NCBI RefSeq assembly: GCF_008312935.1
Contig: NZ_VSZO01000053.1
Location: forward strand, 434,001-498,000
Origin: Roseiconus lacunae
GTDB taxonomy: Bacteria; Planctomycetota; Planctomycetia; Pirellulales; Pirellulaceae
Direction of reading: 5' to 3'
DNA length: 64,000 nt
Shown: piece by piece, positions 39,602 to 49,611 of the stretch
Layout: every line of letters starts with the position of its first letter
Numbering within the stretch: position 1 is the stretch's first letter
Position numbers and translations under genes: made by a program
Notes under the pieces: generated by a model
What the model saw: only the letters and a program-made list of their open reading frames with translations
Database searches by the model: none
What the model was told of the DNA's origin: nothing

Positions 39602-42013
39602 TCAGGCCTTCGAACCAGCTTGCACTGATTGGTCCAGTGGCTCATTCACCGATTCGGTAAGTTTTGTTTGAGTCTGTCGGCAGAATGACAGCAACTCGTT
39701 TGAGAATTGCAGCATGTCGAGCCAGGAGATCTCTTCACTGGCTGCTTGATCCCGAATCCTTTCGGCGGCCGTCGCGATCGGCACGATGCCCGAGTGACGA
39801 GCGTACTTCGAGAGGCGGTCCGCCAGTGGGACAAGATTATCGGCGTCTTGGTTTCCGATCAAATCGGCAAGACGTTCGACCTGAATCCCGATTTGAAATG
39901 CGATCTCCTCACCACAGAAGTCCCGAGTGAAATCGGGCTTGGAGGTGACGATCGATTCGAAGGCGAGGACGATTGTCGGATTGAATCGGGTTCCCGATTG
40001 TCGGCGGATGTCTTCGAGTGCTTGTTCGTGAGGGATGCCTTTTCGATAGAGATTGCCGGCGACAAGGGTGTCGTAATAATCACAGACGGCGAGCAGTTGT
40101 GATGCCGTTGGGACGTCGTGGCACTCGGATGATTCGATTTGGTCGTACGGGGTTTTGAGTTGCTCTAAGATCGACGTTAGCGTTTCATTCTCGAAGGCTG
40201 TCGCGATCAGTTCGATACCTAGCCGATCGTATTCGGCTATGAGCGCTAGTTCGTTTACGGTCAGTTGATCTGCCTTGAGCAGCAATTCATCAGGGATGCC
40301 AATTCTTCCGATGTCGTGCAGTAGTGCTGCGACTTCCAGCAGCGCTGATAGCTTGCCATCGATCGTCTCCGCAGAAACACGCCGGCAGAGTTCTGCGACG
40401 CGACGACTGTGAGCCACCGTTTCGGGATCGCGATAGGCGAGCGACGTCAGCATCGCGTTGACCGCCGGATAGGAGATTGGATTCTCCGGCTGATCGCGTC
40501 CCGTATCATCGACCTCCATATTCGCGAGTGACGGTTGGAATGGAACCACACAGTTGCGTCCGTTGCGTTTCGCGGCATACAGACAGACGTCCGCCTGGTT
40601 AATGAGTTCTTGTGGGTCTTCGGCTTCAAATCTAGTTTCCGAGACACCGATACTGGCCGTTAAGCGAAGCTCGGCGGGATCGTCGAAGGTGATCGCTTCG
40701 ATCGCAAGGCGTGTTTCTTCGGCTAGTTTGATGGCCAATTCGAATGATTTTCCTGGTAGCAGCACACAGAATTCTTCACCACCATAGCGGCAGACCAAAC
40801 CGTGATCGCTGTGCATCTCACGAAGCACCCGCGATACCTGACGAAGCACCTCGTCCCCGACCGCATGCCCGTAAGTGTCGTTGACGTTTTTGAAATGATC
40901 GTTGTCGATCATGATGCACGACAGCGGTTTCTCTTGAATCGCGGCGGCGCTCCAGAGTTTGTTGAAACGCTGGAAGAAAGCTCGGCGATTCATGCACCCG
41001 GTCAATGCGTCTTGAGTAGCCAGGATTTCAAGTTCGCGGTTCTTGCGTTCGATCTCGTCACGGCTTTCCCGCAACATCTTCAGCATTGTTTCTAATTCGG
41101 CTCGATGTTCTTCGATATGCGTGACATCCCGGAAGGTTGCCAAGGCGCCCCTCCCCGCATCTTCACCGCCGATCGGGGCGGCATTAACCGAAAAAATCCG
41201 TCGCTTTCCGTTTCCGTCATGCAGATGCATGATCTTTTCGGTGATCGTTGCCGATTCATCGATGGCCGTCATCCACGGATATTCCTGGTCGACGTCTTCT
41301 TCGTCGAACATCCATTCAAGGTCGTTAGCACTCGATTTGACGAGTGCGTCAGCGGCGACGTCGATGGTTTCGGCAAATGCTCGGTTTGCCAAGACGATCT
41401 TGGCTTTCTCGTCGAGAACTAACAGTCCTTCCGCCAGCGTATCAAGAGCTTGACGCACTCGATCGGGGACAACCTGGGTGTTGGTAAACACGCGCATGAC
41501 TTTGCCGACGAATACCGTGTATCCGAACAAGCCGGCAATGCAATAGAAGGCCAGCAAACGTAGGAGTGGATGTTCGGTGATCGCACCAAGCTGGGATTGA
41601 TCGGGGGCATGAAAACAGAATTCAACTTCACCCCACGGTCGCCGGTTCAATGTGATTGGGACGACGACTGGGTCGACACCCGTTGGGTCGGATGCTAAAC
41701 GATTCCAAAGCTCATCATGGTGCCCGGCGTCGACTTTTAGATAGCCACGGCTGTTGCGAACACCGATTGAAATCAGATCTTTATCGCGATCGACGATCGT
41801 TTGTGCCGAGATCCGCAGGTCGATCCATTGTTGCTTGCGAACATGAGATGCCGCGTTGATCGCCACGGATTCGGCCAACCGACGTCGTGAATCGCTCTTG
41901 ATTTGCGCAACGTCCGGCAATAGTCCGAACCACTGGCTGCCCAAAATCAGGCTTGCCCCGAGGCAGACGATGGCGAACGCCAAGCGTATCGACTGGAAAT
42001 AGACCCTACCCAA
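39602..42013 (-). CDS. GGDEF diguanylate cyclase fused to degenerate HD-GYP and HPt-like region
   Basis: An N-terminal TM helix (about 8-28), an extracytoplasmic sensor (30-145) and a second TM (148-172) are followed by a PAS domain (185-300), a coiled-coil linker, and a GGDEF domain (335-485). The active site is GGEEF (411-415), so cyclase activity is possible, but the inhibitory I-site RxxD reads MHSD. An HD-type domain (535-680) keeps HSRRVAELC and HDIGRIGIPDE, but not the HHE/GYP motifs, so it is probably not an active phosphodiesterase. The last ~80 residues are helical and HPt-like without a phosphorylatable His block. Start TTG 42013, with no better candidate. Confidence 0.85.
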   Translation of the reverse strand: MGRVYFQSIRLAFAIVCLGASLILGSQWFGLLPDVAQIKSDSRRRLAESVAINAASHVRKQQWIDLRISAQTIVDRDKDLISIGVRNSRGYLKVDAGHHDELWNRLASDPTGVDPVVVPITLNRRPWGEVEFCFHAPDQSQLGAITEHPLLRLLAFYCIAGLFGYTVFVGKVMRVFTNTQVVPDRVRQALDTLAEGLLVLDEKAKIVLANRAFAETIDVAADALVKSSANDLEWMFDEEDVDQEYPWMTAIDESATITEKIMHLHDGNGKRRIFSVNAAPIGGEDAGRGALATFRDVTHIEEHRAELETMLKMLRESRDEIERKNRELEILATQDALTGCMNRRAFFQRFNKLWSAAAIQEKPLSCIMIDNDHFKNVNDTYGHAVGDEVLRQVSRVLREMHSDHGLVCRYGGEEFCVLLPGKSFELAIKLAEETRLAIEAITFDDPAELRLTASIGVSETRFEAEDPQELINQADVCLYAAKRNGRNCVVPFQPSLANMEVDDTGRDQPENPISYPAVNAMLTSLAYRDPETVAHSRRVAELCRRVSAETIDGKLSALLEVAALLHDIGRIGIPDELLLKADQLTVNELALIAEYDRLGIELIATAFENETLTSILEQLKTPYDQIESSECHDVPTASQLLAVCDYYDTLVAGNLYRKGIPHEQALEDIRRQSGTRFNPTIVLAFESIVTSKPDFTRDFCGEEIAFQIGIQVERLADLIGNQDADNLVPLADRLSKYARHSGIVPIATAAERIRDQAASEEISWLDMLQFSNELLSFCRQTQTKLTESVNEPLDQSVQAGSKA

Positions 42014-42477
42014 GGCAATTCAAATGAGAAGGCGAGTGAAACGGGATTGACCCTCAAACAAAATGCGAATCGCTGGCTCCGGAAACCATGCGGTTTTGCA
42101 ACGTGGAAGTTTTGCTCGCGCTTATACCAAAGATTAGGATGTCGGCGATTCCATACGGTTGGTTGCAGAAAAGTCCGTGGTGCCGATCCATCCTCAGCGA
42201 TCAAACCGATCATAACGATGCGTATTGACGTCACGGACGACGGAGTACCCTCCCGTTTTTCATTGATGATTCCCTGGCTTGATGATCAGCCCCCACCGGA
42301 GTACTGCACCGTTTCGGCTGACTTTAACGAGTGTGCCAATTATTCGTGGCTCACTACCTGCGATAGTACTTTTAGGGCTCCCTTAAGAAACCGTCATCAA
42401 CGTGAATTCCGATTCAAAAGCTGAGCGTACGTGTCACGGAAGGCACGCCGCATTGACGGTTTACGGTCGAGGAAAGG
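42014..42477. promoter_or_regulatory. 464-bp divergent gap before the export operon
   Basis: This region lies between the divergent GGDEF gene and the TolC-like gene. A 125-aa frame at 42047-42424 has no recognisable motif and is rejected. No operator or terminator was recognised. Confidence 0.4.
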
Positions 42478-44730
42478 ATGCCACAGTTGCGACGTTGGGC
42501 GACAACTATCGTACTTGCGACAACAGCGTTTGTTGCATGCGGCGATCGATTGCGCGCCGAACAGCCACCTTCGTGGGCAATCCTTCCGGATACTCCCGTG
42601 ACCGCCGCGGAAAGTGAAGCCGCGGTAAAAACCGACATTCCCGAAAACACTCCGCTTTCGCATTCCGACGAAGATGCGGTGAGGTCCAATTCGGACGTTG
42701 GAACGGGCGTCGCAGGGCTTACACCGGCTCCCACCGCGATCCCTCGATATTGGTGGAGCGTTCGCGTGCAGGAGCAACTAACCGCTCGCGATCGGTGGGT
42801 TCAGTTTGACCTGGAAACGATCCTGCTCGATACGCTTGCCAATAGTCCCAGAGTGAAAAGTGTCAGCTATCAAGCAAGCAGCACATTCCAAAAGGTGATT
42901 CAGCAAGACGCTGCGTTCGACCCATCGATCCTGCTGAGTTCCGATCTAGGTGCCACCAATGAGCCGGTCGGCAATTCCCTGACAACAGGCGGTGCGGATC
43001 GACTTCGCGACAAATCACTGAACTTCAAAGGTGGCGCCAGGCAGCTAACCCGCCGTGGAACGGAGGTGGAATGGACTCAGGAACTCGGATTTCTCGACAG
43101 CAATAGCTCTTTCTTTGTTCCGAATGATCAAGGTAACGCGCGGCTGAGTCTCGGTCTGACCAAGCCGCTATTGGCTCGCGGCCAACGTTATTACAACGAA
43201 CGATTGATTACAGAAGCCCGATTTGAGAGCCGAATTGCCTGGCACGAGATGCGCGGTGCGGTAGAGCAGCGGATTGCCGATGTCATCCGCACCTACTGGC
43301 AACTCTACGAAGTTCGTGCCCAGGTTCTACACCAACGAAGGCTGATCGACCGAAGCGATGAGCTCGTCAAAATCTTAAAGAGTCGCGAGGGGTTTGACGC
43401 GGCACGGATCGAATTGGTCAAAGCCGAACAACGCATGTCGCGGCGTACCGATCAGCTGATCGAACTCGAGGCGGAGATGATTCGCTTGCAGTCTCGATTG
43501 GCAACGTTGATCGGTAGTGAGGCTTTGCAAGACACCGAGCAAACATTGGAACTCATTCCGATCGAATCACCTGAGTTCTCACCGGATCAGTTGAACCTAC
43601 GCGACGCCATGGCGCAAGCGTTAGAGTATCGACCCGAGATTCGTGCGGCGATGCACGACCTCGAACTATCTGCGTTTGAGCTGCAAATCTCGCGTGTCGA
43701 ACTACAACCTCAACTTAACTGGGTATTCAACGGATACTTGGCCCAGCTAAATGGCGCGAGCAAGATCGCACGTTCATTTGGCGAACAGTTTGACAACGCA
43801 CCCGGAATTTCCACGGCGCTGGAGTTTGAACTTCCGCGCGGGCGTCGCGCCGCCCGCGCACAGCAGCGTGAAGCCCTTCTGCGATCGAAACAGAACACCG
43901 AACGTTTGCGTGAAACAATTAAACAAACTCAATTTGAAGTTGAAACCGCATTGATCGACGTCGAGCGATTCCAAAAGCAACGCGAAATCAAACAGCGTGT
44001 CCTAAAATTGGCGATCGACGAAGAAAACATTTTGATGGTCAATTGGAAGTTGATCGGAGGCGATGATTCGCGCGTCGGCATCAAACTGGAGAACCTGCTC
44101 GATGCACAACAGCGTCGTGCCGATGCCGAAAAGGATTTGGTCATCGCCGAAGCATCGTCAATGATCGCCATGATGAATTTGCAGCGTGCTATGGGAACGT
44201 TGTTGATCAACGAAGGCATTCGGCCGCATCAGTCGAGGTGTTCCGGCGAAATCGAATTTTTCAATGACCCAATCGATTCGGTCGTCTTTGGCGAAGACGG
44301 CTATACCGAGGTGATCACGTTCGACGCCGACGTAGAGCTCGATGGCGAAAGTGCCGATGCGACCGGGCCAGTAGAGACGGCGCCTAGGAACGTCCCCCCG
44401 GCGAAAGCGGTGCCCGTTGAGACAGAAGCCGACTCGATCAATCCGCCGGCGATGGTGCCGGAACCGTTCGATCCCCTTAGCTTGGACGCCCCACTGCAAG
44501 CAGACGAGGCAAAACAGCAGCAACCAAGATCGGAATCATTGCCGACTGGTCCATCTTCCAAACCGGACCAACGTCGAAAGTATCCCGCGCCACGTCGCTT
44601 GCCACCGATCGATCAGGCGTCGCGCAACAGTCAGACAATCCGCGAAAACGTTGCCGCACATGGACCGACGCAGCTGGCTGCGACCGGTCAGGCAAAATTC
44701 CACGAGCACAGGATGGTTGGAACGCGATGA
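42478..44730 (+). CDS. TolC-family outer-membrane channel protein
   Basis: A signal peptide spans about residues 1-27. Residues ~95-580 have the TolC/OprM duplicated pattern of long alpha-helices and short beta segments: INDQ-type helices (QRIADVIRTYWQLYEVRAQV) and the second-half EYRPEIRAAMHDLELSAFEL. The last ~170 residues form a disordered Pro/Ala/Glu-rich tail beyond normal TolC length. A GAGGA site precedes the ATG. It opens an export operon: the next gene starts in the overlapping ATGATG at 44727. It should span the outer membrane and receive cargo from the adaptors. Confidence 0.86.
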   Translation: MPQLRRWATTIVLATTAFVACGDRLRAEQPPSWAILPDTPVTAAESEAAVKTDIPENTPLSHSDEDAVRSNSDVGTGVAGLTPAPTAIPRYWWSVRVQEQLTARDRWVQFDLETILLDTLANSPRVKSVSYQASSTFQKVIQQDAAFDPSILLSSDLGATNEPVGNSLTTGGADRLRDKSLNFKGGARQLTRRGTEVEWTQELGFLDSNSSFFVPNDQGNARLSLGLTKPLLARGQRYYNERLITEARFESRIAWHEMRGAVEQRIADVIRTYWQLYEVRAQVLHQRRLIDRSDELVKILKSREGFDAARIELVKAEQRMSRRTDQLIELEAEMIRLQSRLATLIGSEALQDTEQTLELIPIESPEFSPDQLNLRDAMAQALEYRPEIRAAMHDLELSAFELQISRVELQPQLNWVFNGYLAQLNGASKIARSFGEQFDNAPGISTALEFELPRGRRAARAQQREALLRSKQNTERLRETIKQTQFEVETALIDVERFQKQREIKQRVLKLAIDEENILMVNWKLIGGDDSRVGIKLENLLDAQQRRADAEKDLVIAEASSMIAMMNLQRAMGTLLINEGIRPHQSRCSGEIEFFNDPIDSVVFGEDGYTEVITFDADVELDGESADATGPVETAPRNVPPAKAVPVETEADSINPPAMVPEPFDPLSLDAPLQADEAKQQQPRSESLPTGPSSKPDQRRKYPAPRRLPPIDQASRNSQTIRENVAAHGPTQLAATGQAKFHEHRMVGTR

Positions 44731-45791
44731 TGATGAAAGCGAAATTTCTTCTCAGTCAAACGCCCGGTTTTCTGGACAACGAACGTTGTCGCTGCTCGGC
44801 TAGTTTGAGACGATTGATCCCCCGATGTTTGGTGGCCTTATGGATCGGAATAGCGACAAGCCAGGTACTTCAAGCCCAATCGTTCTTCTCCAAATCTGAG
44901 GCGATTCGTCAGACCTCTCAAGGGCCCGGTTCACATCGACCGTCGCACATCTCGGTCGACTTCGAGGGGTTCACCGAGCCGAAGTACGACATCCTTGTTG
45001 CGGCGACTGAAATCGGGCGTTTGGCAAGTGTCAGTGTCGAAATCGGAGCGGAAGTAGAGAAGGGACAAGTCATCGGACAACTGGAAGATGCTTTGCAACA
45101 AGAGGCCGTCAGTGTCGCGCAGTTTCGCGTACAGATGCGTGGCGAGATTGAAGCCGCATCGGCAGAGGCGAAGCTGAAGCGGCTTCGCCTGGAGCAACTA
45201 AAATCACTTGATGCTCAGTCAATGGCTCGGCCCGATGAGTTGAAACGAGCGCTCACCGATTGGGAGATCGCTCAAGCACGACAGCTTGCCGCGAGTGAAC
45301 AAGAGCAACTTCGCAAGTTAGAACTTCAGCGATACCAAATACAGCTTGAACGCCGCAAAATAAAAGCCCCGATGACTGGCGTCGTTGCAGAGATTTTTCA
45401 TTCGCCGGGCGAATACATCACGCCGGCGAGTCCGGCGATCATTCGATTGGTCGTCATGGATCAGATTTATGGTGTCTTTAATATTCCAGTTGAAGAAATC
45501 CGTTTGGTCAGACTCGGTGATCTTGTCTCGGTACACTTGATGAGCGCATCGGAAACCGTCCACGGAACCGTCGAATCAATTGCCCCCGATATTGACGGTG
45601 AAAGTGGGACGATCGAAGTGCGCGTGTTGATTGATAACGCTGCCGGGAAACTCCGTGCCGGCGATCGTTGTCAGATGAAACCGATGAAACGCAGTGCGAT
45701 GACGACGCCAAGTCGCAGTCAGATCGAGACGGCGAATTCATCGAGAACCGAGACGAATTTGACAAGGAGAGGGGGCACTCAAGTCCGATGA
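44727..45791 (+). CDS. periplasmic adaptor subunit (HlyD/RND-type)
   Basis: This 354-aa adaptor has an N-terminal hydrophobic segment (about 32-50), a split biotinyl-lipoyl domain (VGAEVEKGQVIGQLEDALQQ and IKAPMTGVVAEIFHSPGEYI), a coiled coil in between, and a beta-barrel region at the end (EIRLVRLGDLVSVHL). Adaptors of this type join an inner-membrane transporter to TolC. It overlaps the TolC stop by 4 bp and the next adaptor by 4 bp, indicating translational coupling. It has a C-terminal Arg/Thr-rich tail. Confidence 0.85.
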   Translation: MMMKAKFLLSQTPGFLDNERCRCSASLRRLIPRCLVALWIGIATSQVLQAQSFFSKSEAIRQTSQGPGSHRPSHISVDFEGFTEPKYDILVAATEIGRLASVSVEIGAEVEKGQVIGQLEDALQQEAVSVAQFRVQMRGEIEAASAEAKLKRLRLEQLKSLDAQSMARPDELKRALTDWEIAQARQLAASEQEQLRKLELQRYQIQLERRKIKAPMTGVVAEIFHSPGEYITPASPAIIRLVVMDQIYGVFNIPVEEIRLVRLGDLVSVHLMSASETVHGTVESIAPDIDGESGTIEVRVLIDNAAGKLRAGDRCQMKPMKRSAMTTPSRSQIETANSSRTETNLTRRGGTQVR

Positions 45792-47215
45792 AAACTCGGC
45801 CAATCGAGAAGCCGACGGTAGCGTCGGACGTGATCTGTGAACAAGACGATGGTCTCGCGAACTTGAAGTCGTCCGCGGCGACCGTTGATCTGCGCTCAAT
45901 CGAGTTGATTGAACTGATCGCCGCGACAACCGATAGACTCGAGGCAATCTCGTTGCTGGTCCGTTTCGTCGGTGATCAATATCCAGATTGCTCGGTCCGA
46001 TGCGGCATCGGAGCCGCTTCGATGCGTCGTTTTATGGATCGAAAACTAGGTTGGCTGGGGCCAGCAAGCGATCTGTTCCAGCAAGCGATGCGACAATGGG
46101 AAGACGATCCGCAAACGAATCGACATCCGAATGAAAACGGTGAGCGTCAATCTTTGGCGAACTTGCCGGTCGATGCTCAACAAAAAGGTTTCGAAGATGC
46201 GACCAGTCAGGATTCGCTAGTACGAAATTCAATTGTACGGATCAATATCGACGACGATCAGGGGCCTGGGCGTTGTGTGCTCTGGATCGACGGGGATTCC
46301 ATCAAGCGCGAAGATCGGAGTTGGTTGCGGAAAACGCTACCCACCGTTCGTTCACTTCTATGGCATCAAAGTGGAACTGTCACTTCGCATCTTCTGCGCA
46401 GACTTGGTGCCTATGGCGCGAGCGCAAGGTTGTATTTGTCGATTTCCCTGGTTGCCTTCGTTATTCTTGCCTCATGGCCGGTATCCTACCGCGTGCGGTG
46501 CACCTCGGTAGTCCGCCCGATGCACGCTCGGGTGATTTCGGCGCCATTTGAGTCGCGCTTGGAGGCGTCGCACGTCAAGCTGGGGCAAGCCGTGGCGGCT
46601 GGCGATGTATTAATGACGCTCGACGGGCGCCCCTTGCGACTCGAACTTGACTCGATCGACGCGCAGATCGCGCAAGTCGAAAAAGAGCGAGATATCGCGC
46701 TCGCATCCGGAAAAATTGCCGATGGCCAGCAGGCGAAGCTGCGATATCGAGAGCTTAACCGGAAACGCGATTTGCTACTCGGTCGCCTAAAACGGTTGGA
46801 AGTGATTAGCCCAATCGATGGTGTCATTGTTTCCGGTGATCTTGACCGATCGATCGGTATGACACTTGAAATGGGGCAAGCCGTTCTGGAGGTGGCTCCG
46901 CTCGACTGGATGGTCATCGAACTTGAAATTCCTGAAGCGGAGATCGGCTTTGTCAGCCCGGACGACGATGCACGGGTTCGTCTAAGTAGCCTGAGCAACA
47001 CGGTAATCGATCGTCCAATCGCCTCGATTCATCCATCCGCCGAGATCAGAGACGACAGGAATGTTTTCGTCGCACGAATCGAATTGGAGAATGCAAACAA
47101 TCAACTACGCCCCGGCATGAGGGGCGATGCGATTGCGTATGGACCAGTAAGACCTTGGCTATGGTCATCGCTTCGCAAACTTCTGGATAACGTTATTTGG
47201 TGGATCGGATATTAG
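45788..47215 (+). CDS. HlyD-like periplasmic adaptor subunit, second copy
   Basis: This 475-aa protein starts at ATG 45788 in ATGA overlap with the previous gene. The frame is open from 45668, but that start would overlap the preceding gene by 124 bp. An N-terminal region of about 215 residues before the TM helix is probably cytoplasmic and resembles a GAF-like fold (VRCGIGAASMRRFMDRKLGW). One TM helix at about 222-240, then a lipoyl-like half (KLGQAVAAGDVLMTLDGRPL), coiled coil, second half (VISPIDGVIVSGDL) and beta-barrel domain follow. It probably works with the M50-type protein downstream. Confidence 0.83.
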   Translation: MKTRPIEKPTVASDVICEQDDGLANLKSSAATVDLRSIELIELIAATTDRLEAISLLVRFVGDQYPDCSVRCGIGAASMRRFMDRKLGWLGPASDLFQQAMRQWEDDPQTNRHPNENGERQSLANLPVDAQQKGFEDATSQDSLVRNSIVRINIDDDQGPGRCVLWIDGDSIKREDRSWLRKTLPTVRSLLWHQSGTVTSHLLRRLGAYGASARLYLSISLVAFVILASWPVSYRVRCTSVVRPMHARVISAPFESRLEASHVKLGQAVAAGDVLMTLDGRPLRLELDSIDAQIAQVEKERDIALASGKIADGQQAKLRYRELNRKRDLLLGRLKRLEVISPIDGVIVSGDLDRSIGMTLEMGQAVLEVAPLDWMVIELEIPEAEIGFVSPDDDARVRLSSLSNTVIDRPIASIHPSAEIRDDRNVFVARIELENANNQLRPGMRGDAIAYGPVRPWLWSSLRKLLDNVIWWIGY

Positions 47216-47375
47216 CGTCCCGTCCAAGCTCGACGGCGAGTTTAGTCACAGGCGAGCCATGGCTACTGGTATTTCATCAACATTCGAGGTCGGCTGATGT
47301 GCCGAACCAAACAGTGAATCTAGACGGATCACTGAAGTGAACGCACAAGTGCGGCATACACACTTGAATTTTTAG

Positions 47376-49574
47376 TTGGAACAAAGCACTAGGTCGAGCG
47401 ACGAACGAGCCAACGGTCCCATGCAAACACCACCGTCGAGCAACGATCCATTCGACATACGCGTGAAGGTCGATCCCGCGGTTCAGTTTTCTGAACGTGG
47501 CGAAGGGAGTGAAACGACTTTCGTCGCGAGTGATTCTCGGACCGGGAAGTTCTATCGTTTTGGTAACCGTGAATACCACGCCGCGTCATTGATGGACGGC
47601 GAGCACACGTTGGCACAGATCAACGAGCAACTCCGAAAAGACGGCGTCGATTGGTCGGCTGAAGATGTGTTGAAATATGCGCGAGAGCTGGTGCAACATC
47701 GCTTGGCACATGTCCAACCTGATGCCATCGGCACTACGGAAACTGATCGGCCGAATCCGAATGTTTCGAGAAGTCACGACCGGCGAGGTAGTGGTCAACG
47801 CGTCCTCGGATGGATGTCGAAAGTTCTTTCGCAACGAATCCCACTCGCCGACGGTGATCGGATTGCCGAAGCGTTGCTCGGTTCAATGGGGAAGTTGTTT
47901 CAGCCCACCGCGATTGCTGTTTTGGGGGCGTTGATTATCAGTGGTGTCGCGGTCGTCTGGGCCCATTACGATGCCTTGACGCTCGAAGTCAAACGCATCT
48001 TTGACCGGGGATTGTGGCTGTCGCTCGCGGTGCTGTGGTGTTTACTAAAAGTCATTCACGAATGTGGGCATGCGGTCTGCGCGAAGCGGCTTGGTGTACG
48101 TGTCGGAAAGATGGGCGTGCTTTTCTTTTTGTTTGCACCACTTGCGTATGTCGATGTCACCAATGCTTGGAAATTGCCGCGGCGACGCGATCGGATTCAA
48201 ATCGCGCTAGCCGGCGTGTATGTGGAGTTGATCGTCGGGGCGATCGCGGCTTGGATATGGTATCTGTCGCCAGTCGGTATGATCAGGCATGTCAGCGCAC
48301 ACGTCTTTCTACTCGCCGGTCCGGCGACCATCTTAGTGAACGCCAATCCGTTGCTGCGCCTCGATGGTTACTATGTCTTTAGTGATCTGACCGAGATTCC
48401 GAATTTGCGTGATCAAGGACGGAAGCGTCTGCTCGCTTGGATCGAACGAATCCTGTTTGGAATTGAGATGCCACAGTGTCACTTGTCTGGCTGGCGACGT
48501 GATATCGCGGTGATTCATGCGTTGTGTAGCGTCATTTTCCAAATCGCTTGGATGATGGGATTGGTGATCGCTATCGCGGCTTGGGCGAAAGGATTGGGAA
48601 TCGTAATTGCTGCTGTCGCCGTTACACTGTGGGCGGTTGTGCCCCTGGTTCGATGGATGTGTAAAATATGGACGACGCCGGGACGTGAAGGATGGGTGTT
48701 GTCGTTTTATCAAAGGCGGCTTTTGACACTCAGTAGTACCCTGTGCGTGGTGATACATTTGATGGTGGTCAGTGCGTCACCATTCTCCAGACGCGTGCCG
48801 GTTGTCGTACGTTATCATGGGGAGCAAATCGAGCGTGCGCCGGTCGGCGCGTTTGTTGCCGCGATTTATGTAACATGTGGGCAACGAGTCGAACGCGGCG
48901 AATTACTCGTCGAACTTGAGCAACCAGAGTTGACTGTCAAGCGAAACCAGTTGGCAGACCAGCTAGCAGCCGCTTCGCGAAAAGCGATTCAACATCGCCG
49001 GCGCGGTGAGCTAGCTATGGCAAACGCTTTGACGGAAAAAGGCGAGAGCCTGAGACGACAAATTGAAGAACTAGACCAGCAAGTCGCTAGTCTTCGAATC
49101 GTGGCCGATCGACAAGGACAAGTAACGTCTTCCACCATCGACCAATTACATGGACGATACGTCAAACAAGGCGATGAGATTATCCGTATATCCGATCCTC
49201 AGGAGAAAGAACTTCTCGCCGTAGTTAGCGAAGACAACCTGATCGCGTTTCGAAATGCGGTGCAATCAGAAACCGCGGCAAAAATTCGATTGCGCGGAGG
49301 CCCATCGATTCAGGCCGTACTCGCTCCGTTGCACCCGGCGGCAAGTCGCAGGCTTCCGCATCCGGCGCTTTCCGCTTCCAATGGTGGTCCGCTTCCGATC
49401 GAACCAAAAGGCGCCGACGGTCAAATGCTTGTTAGCCCTCAGTTGCAATCGGTCATTCCGTTAGATGTAATGACCAGCATGAAAATCAAAAGTGGCCAAA
49501 TCGGACGATTAACGATTCCCGACGACCGAAGTCTCGTAGCCCGATTGAACGATTATCTTCGCGAACGACGTTAG
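47376..49574 (+). CDS. PqqD-like / M50 membrane metalloprotease fused to adaptor domain
   Basis: The N-terminal ~110 residues look like a PqqD-type winged helix (FYRFGNREYHAASLMDGEHT). Several TM helices follow. The M50 zinc site HECGHAVCAKRLGV has His228, Glu229 and His232 (numbered from this start), and the second motif ANPLLRLDGYY carries Asp330. The C-terminal part (~490-730) is a biotinyl-lipoyl/HlyD-like adaptor (ERGELLVELEQPELTVKRNQ). The combination matches putative peptide zinc metalloproteases associated with adaptors. Start TTG; the ATG at 47421 is an alternative. Confidence 0.83.
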   Translation: MEQSTRSSDERANGPMQTPPSSNDPFDIRVKVDPAVQFSERGEGSETTFVASDSRTGKFYRFGNREYHAASLMDGEHTLAQINEQLRKDGVDWSAEDVLKYARELVQHRLAHVQPDAIGTTETDRPNPNVSRSHDRRGSGQRVLGWMSKVLSQRIPLADGDRIAEALLGSMGKLFQPTAIAVLGALIISGVAVVWAHYDALTLEVKRIFDRGLWLSLAVLWCLLKVIHECGHAVCAKRLGVRVGKMGVLFFLFAPLAYVDVTNAWKLPRRRDRIQIALAGVYVELIVGAIAAWIWYLSPVGMIRHVSAHVFLLAGPATILVNANPLLRLDGYYVFSDLTEIPNLRDQGRKRLLAWIERILFGIEMPQCHLSGWRRDIAVIHALCSVIFQIAWMMGLVIAIAAWAKGLGIVIAAVAVTLWAVVPLVRWMCKIWTTPGREGWVLSFYQRRLLTLSSTLCVVIHLMVVSASPFSRRVPVVVRYHGEQIERAPVGAFVAAIYVTCGQRVERGELLVELEQPELTVKRNQLADQLAAASRKAIQHRRRGELAMANALTEKGESLRRQIEELDQQVASLRIVADRQGQVTSSTIDQLHGRYVKQGDEIIRISDPQEKELLAVVSEDNLIAFRNAVQSETAAKIRLRGGPSIQAVLAPLHPAASRRLPHPALSASNGGPLPIEPKGADGQMLVSPQLQSVIPLDVMTSMKIKSGQIGRLTIPDDRSLVARLNDYLRERR

Positions 49575-49611
49575 TTGCCACAATCAAACCTGAACGATCG
49601 GTCGAGGAGCG

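Noticed and set aside
45668-45787. upstream extension of the second adaptor gene
   Set aside because: It would overlap the previous gene by 124 bp, whereas the ATG at 45788 forms an ATGA junction.
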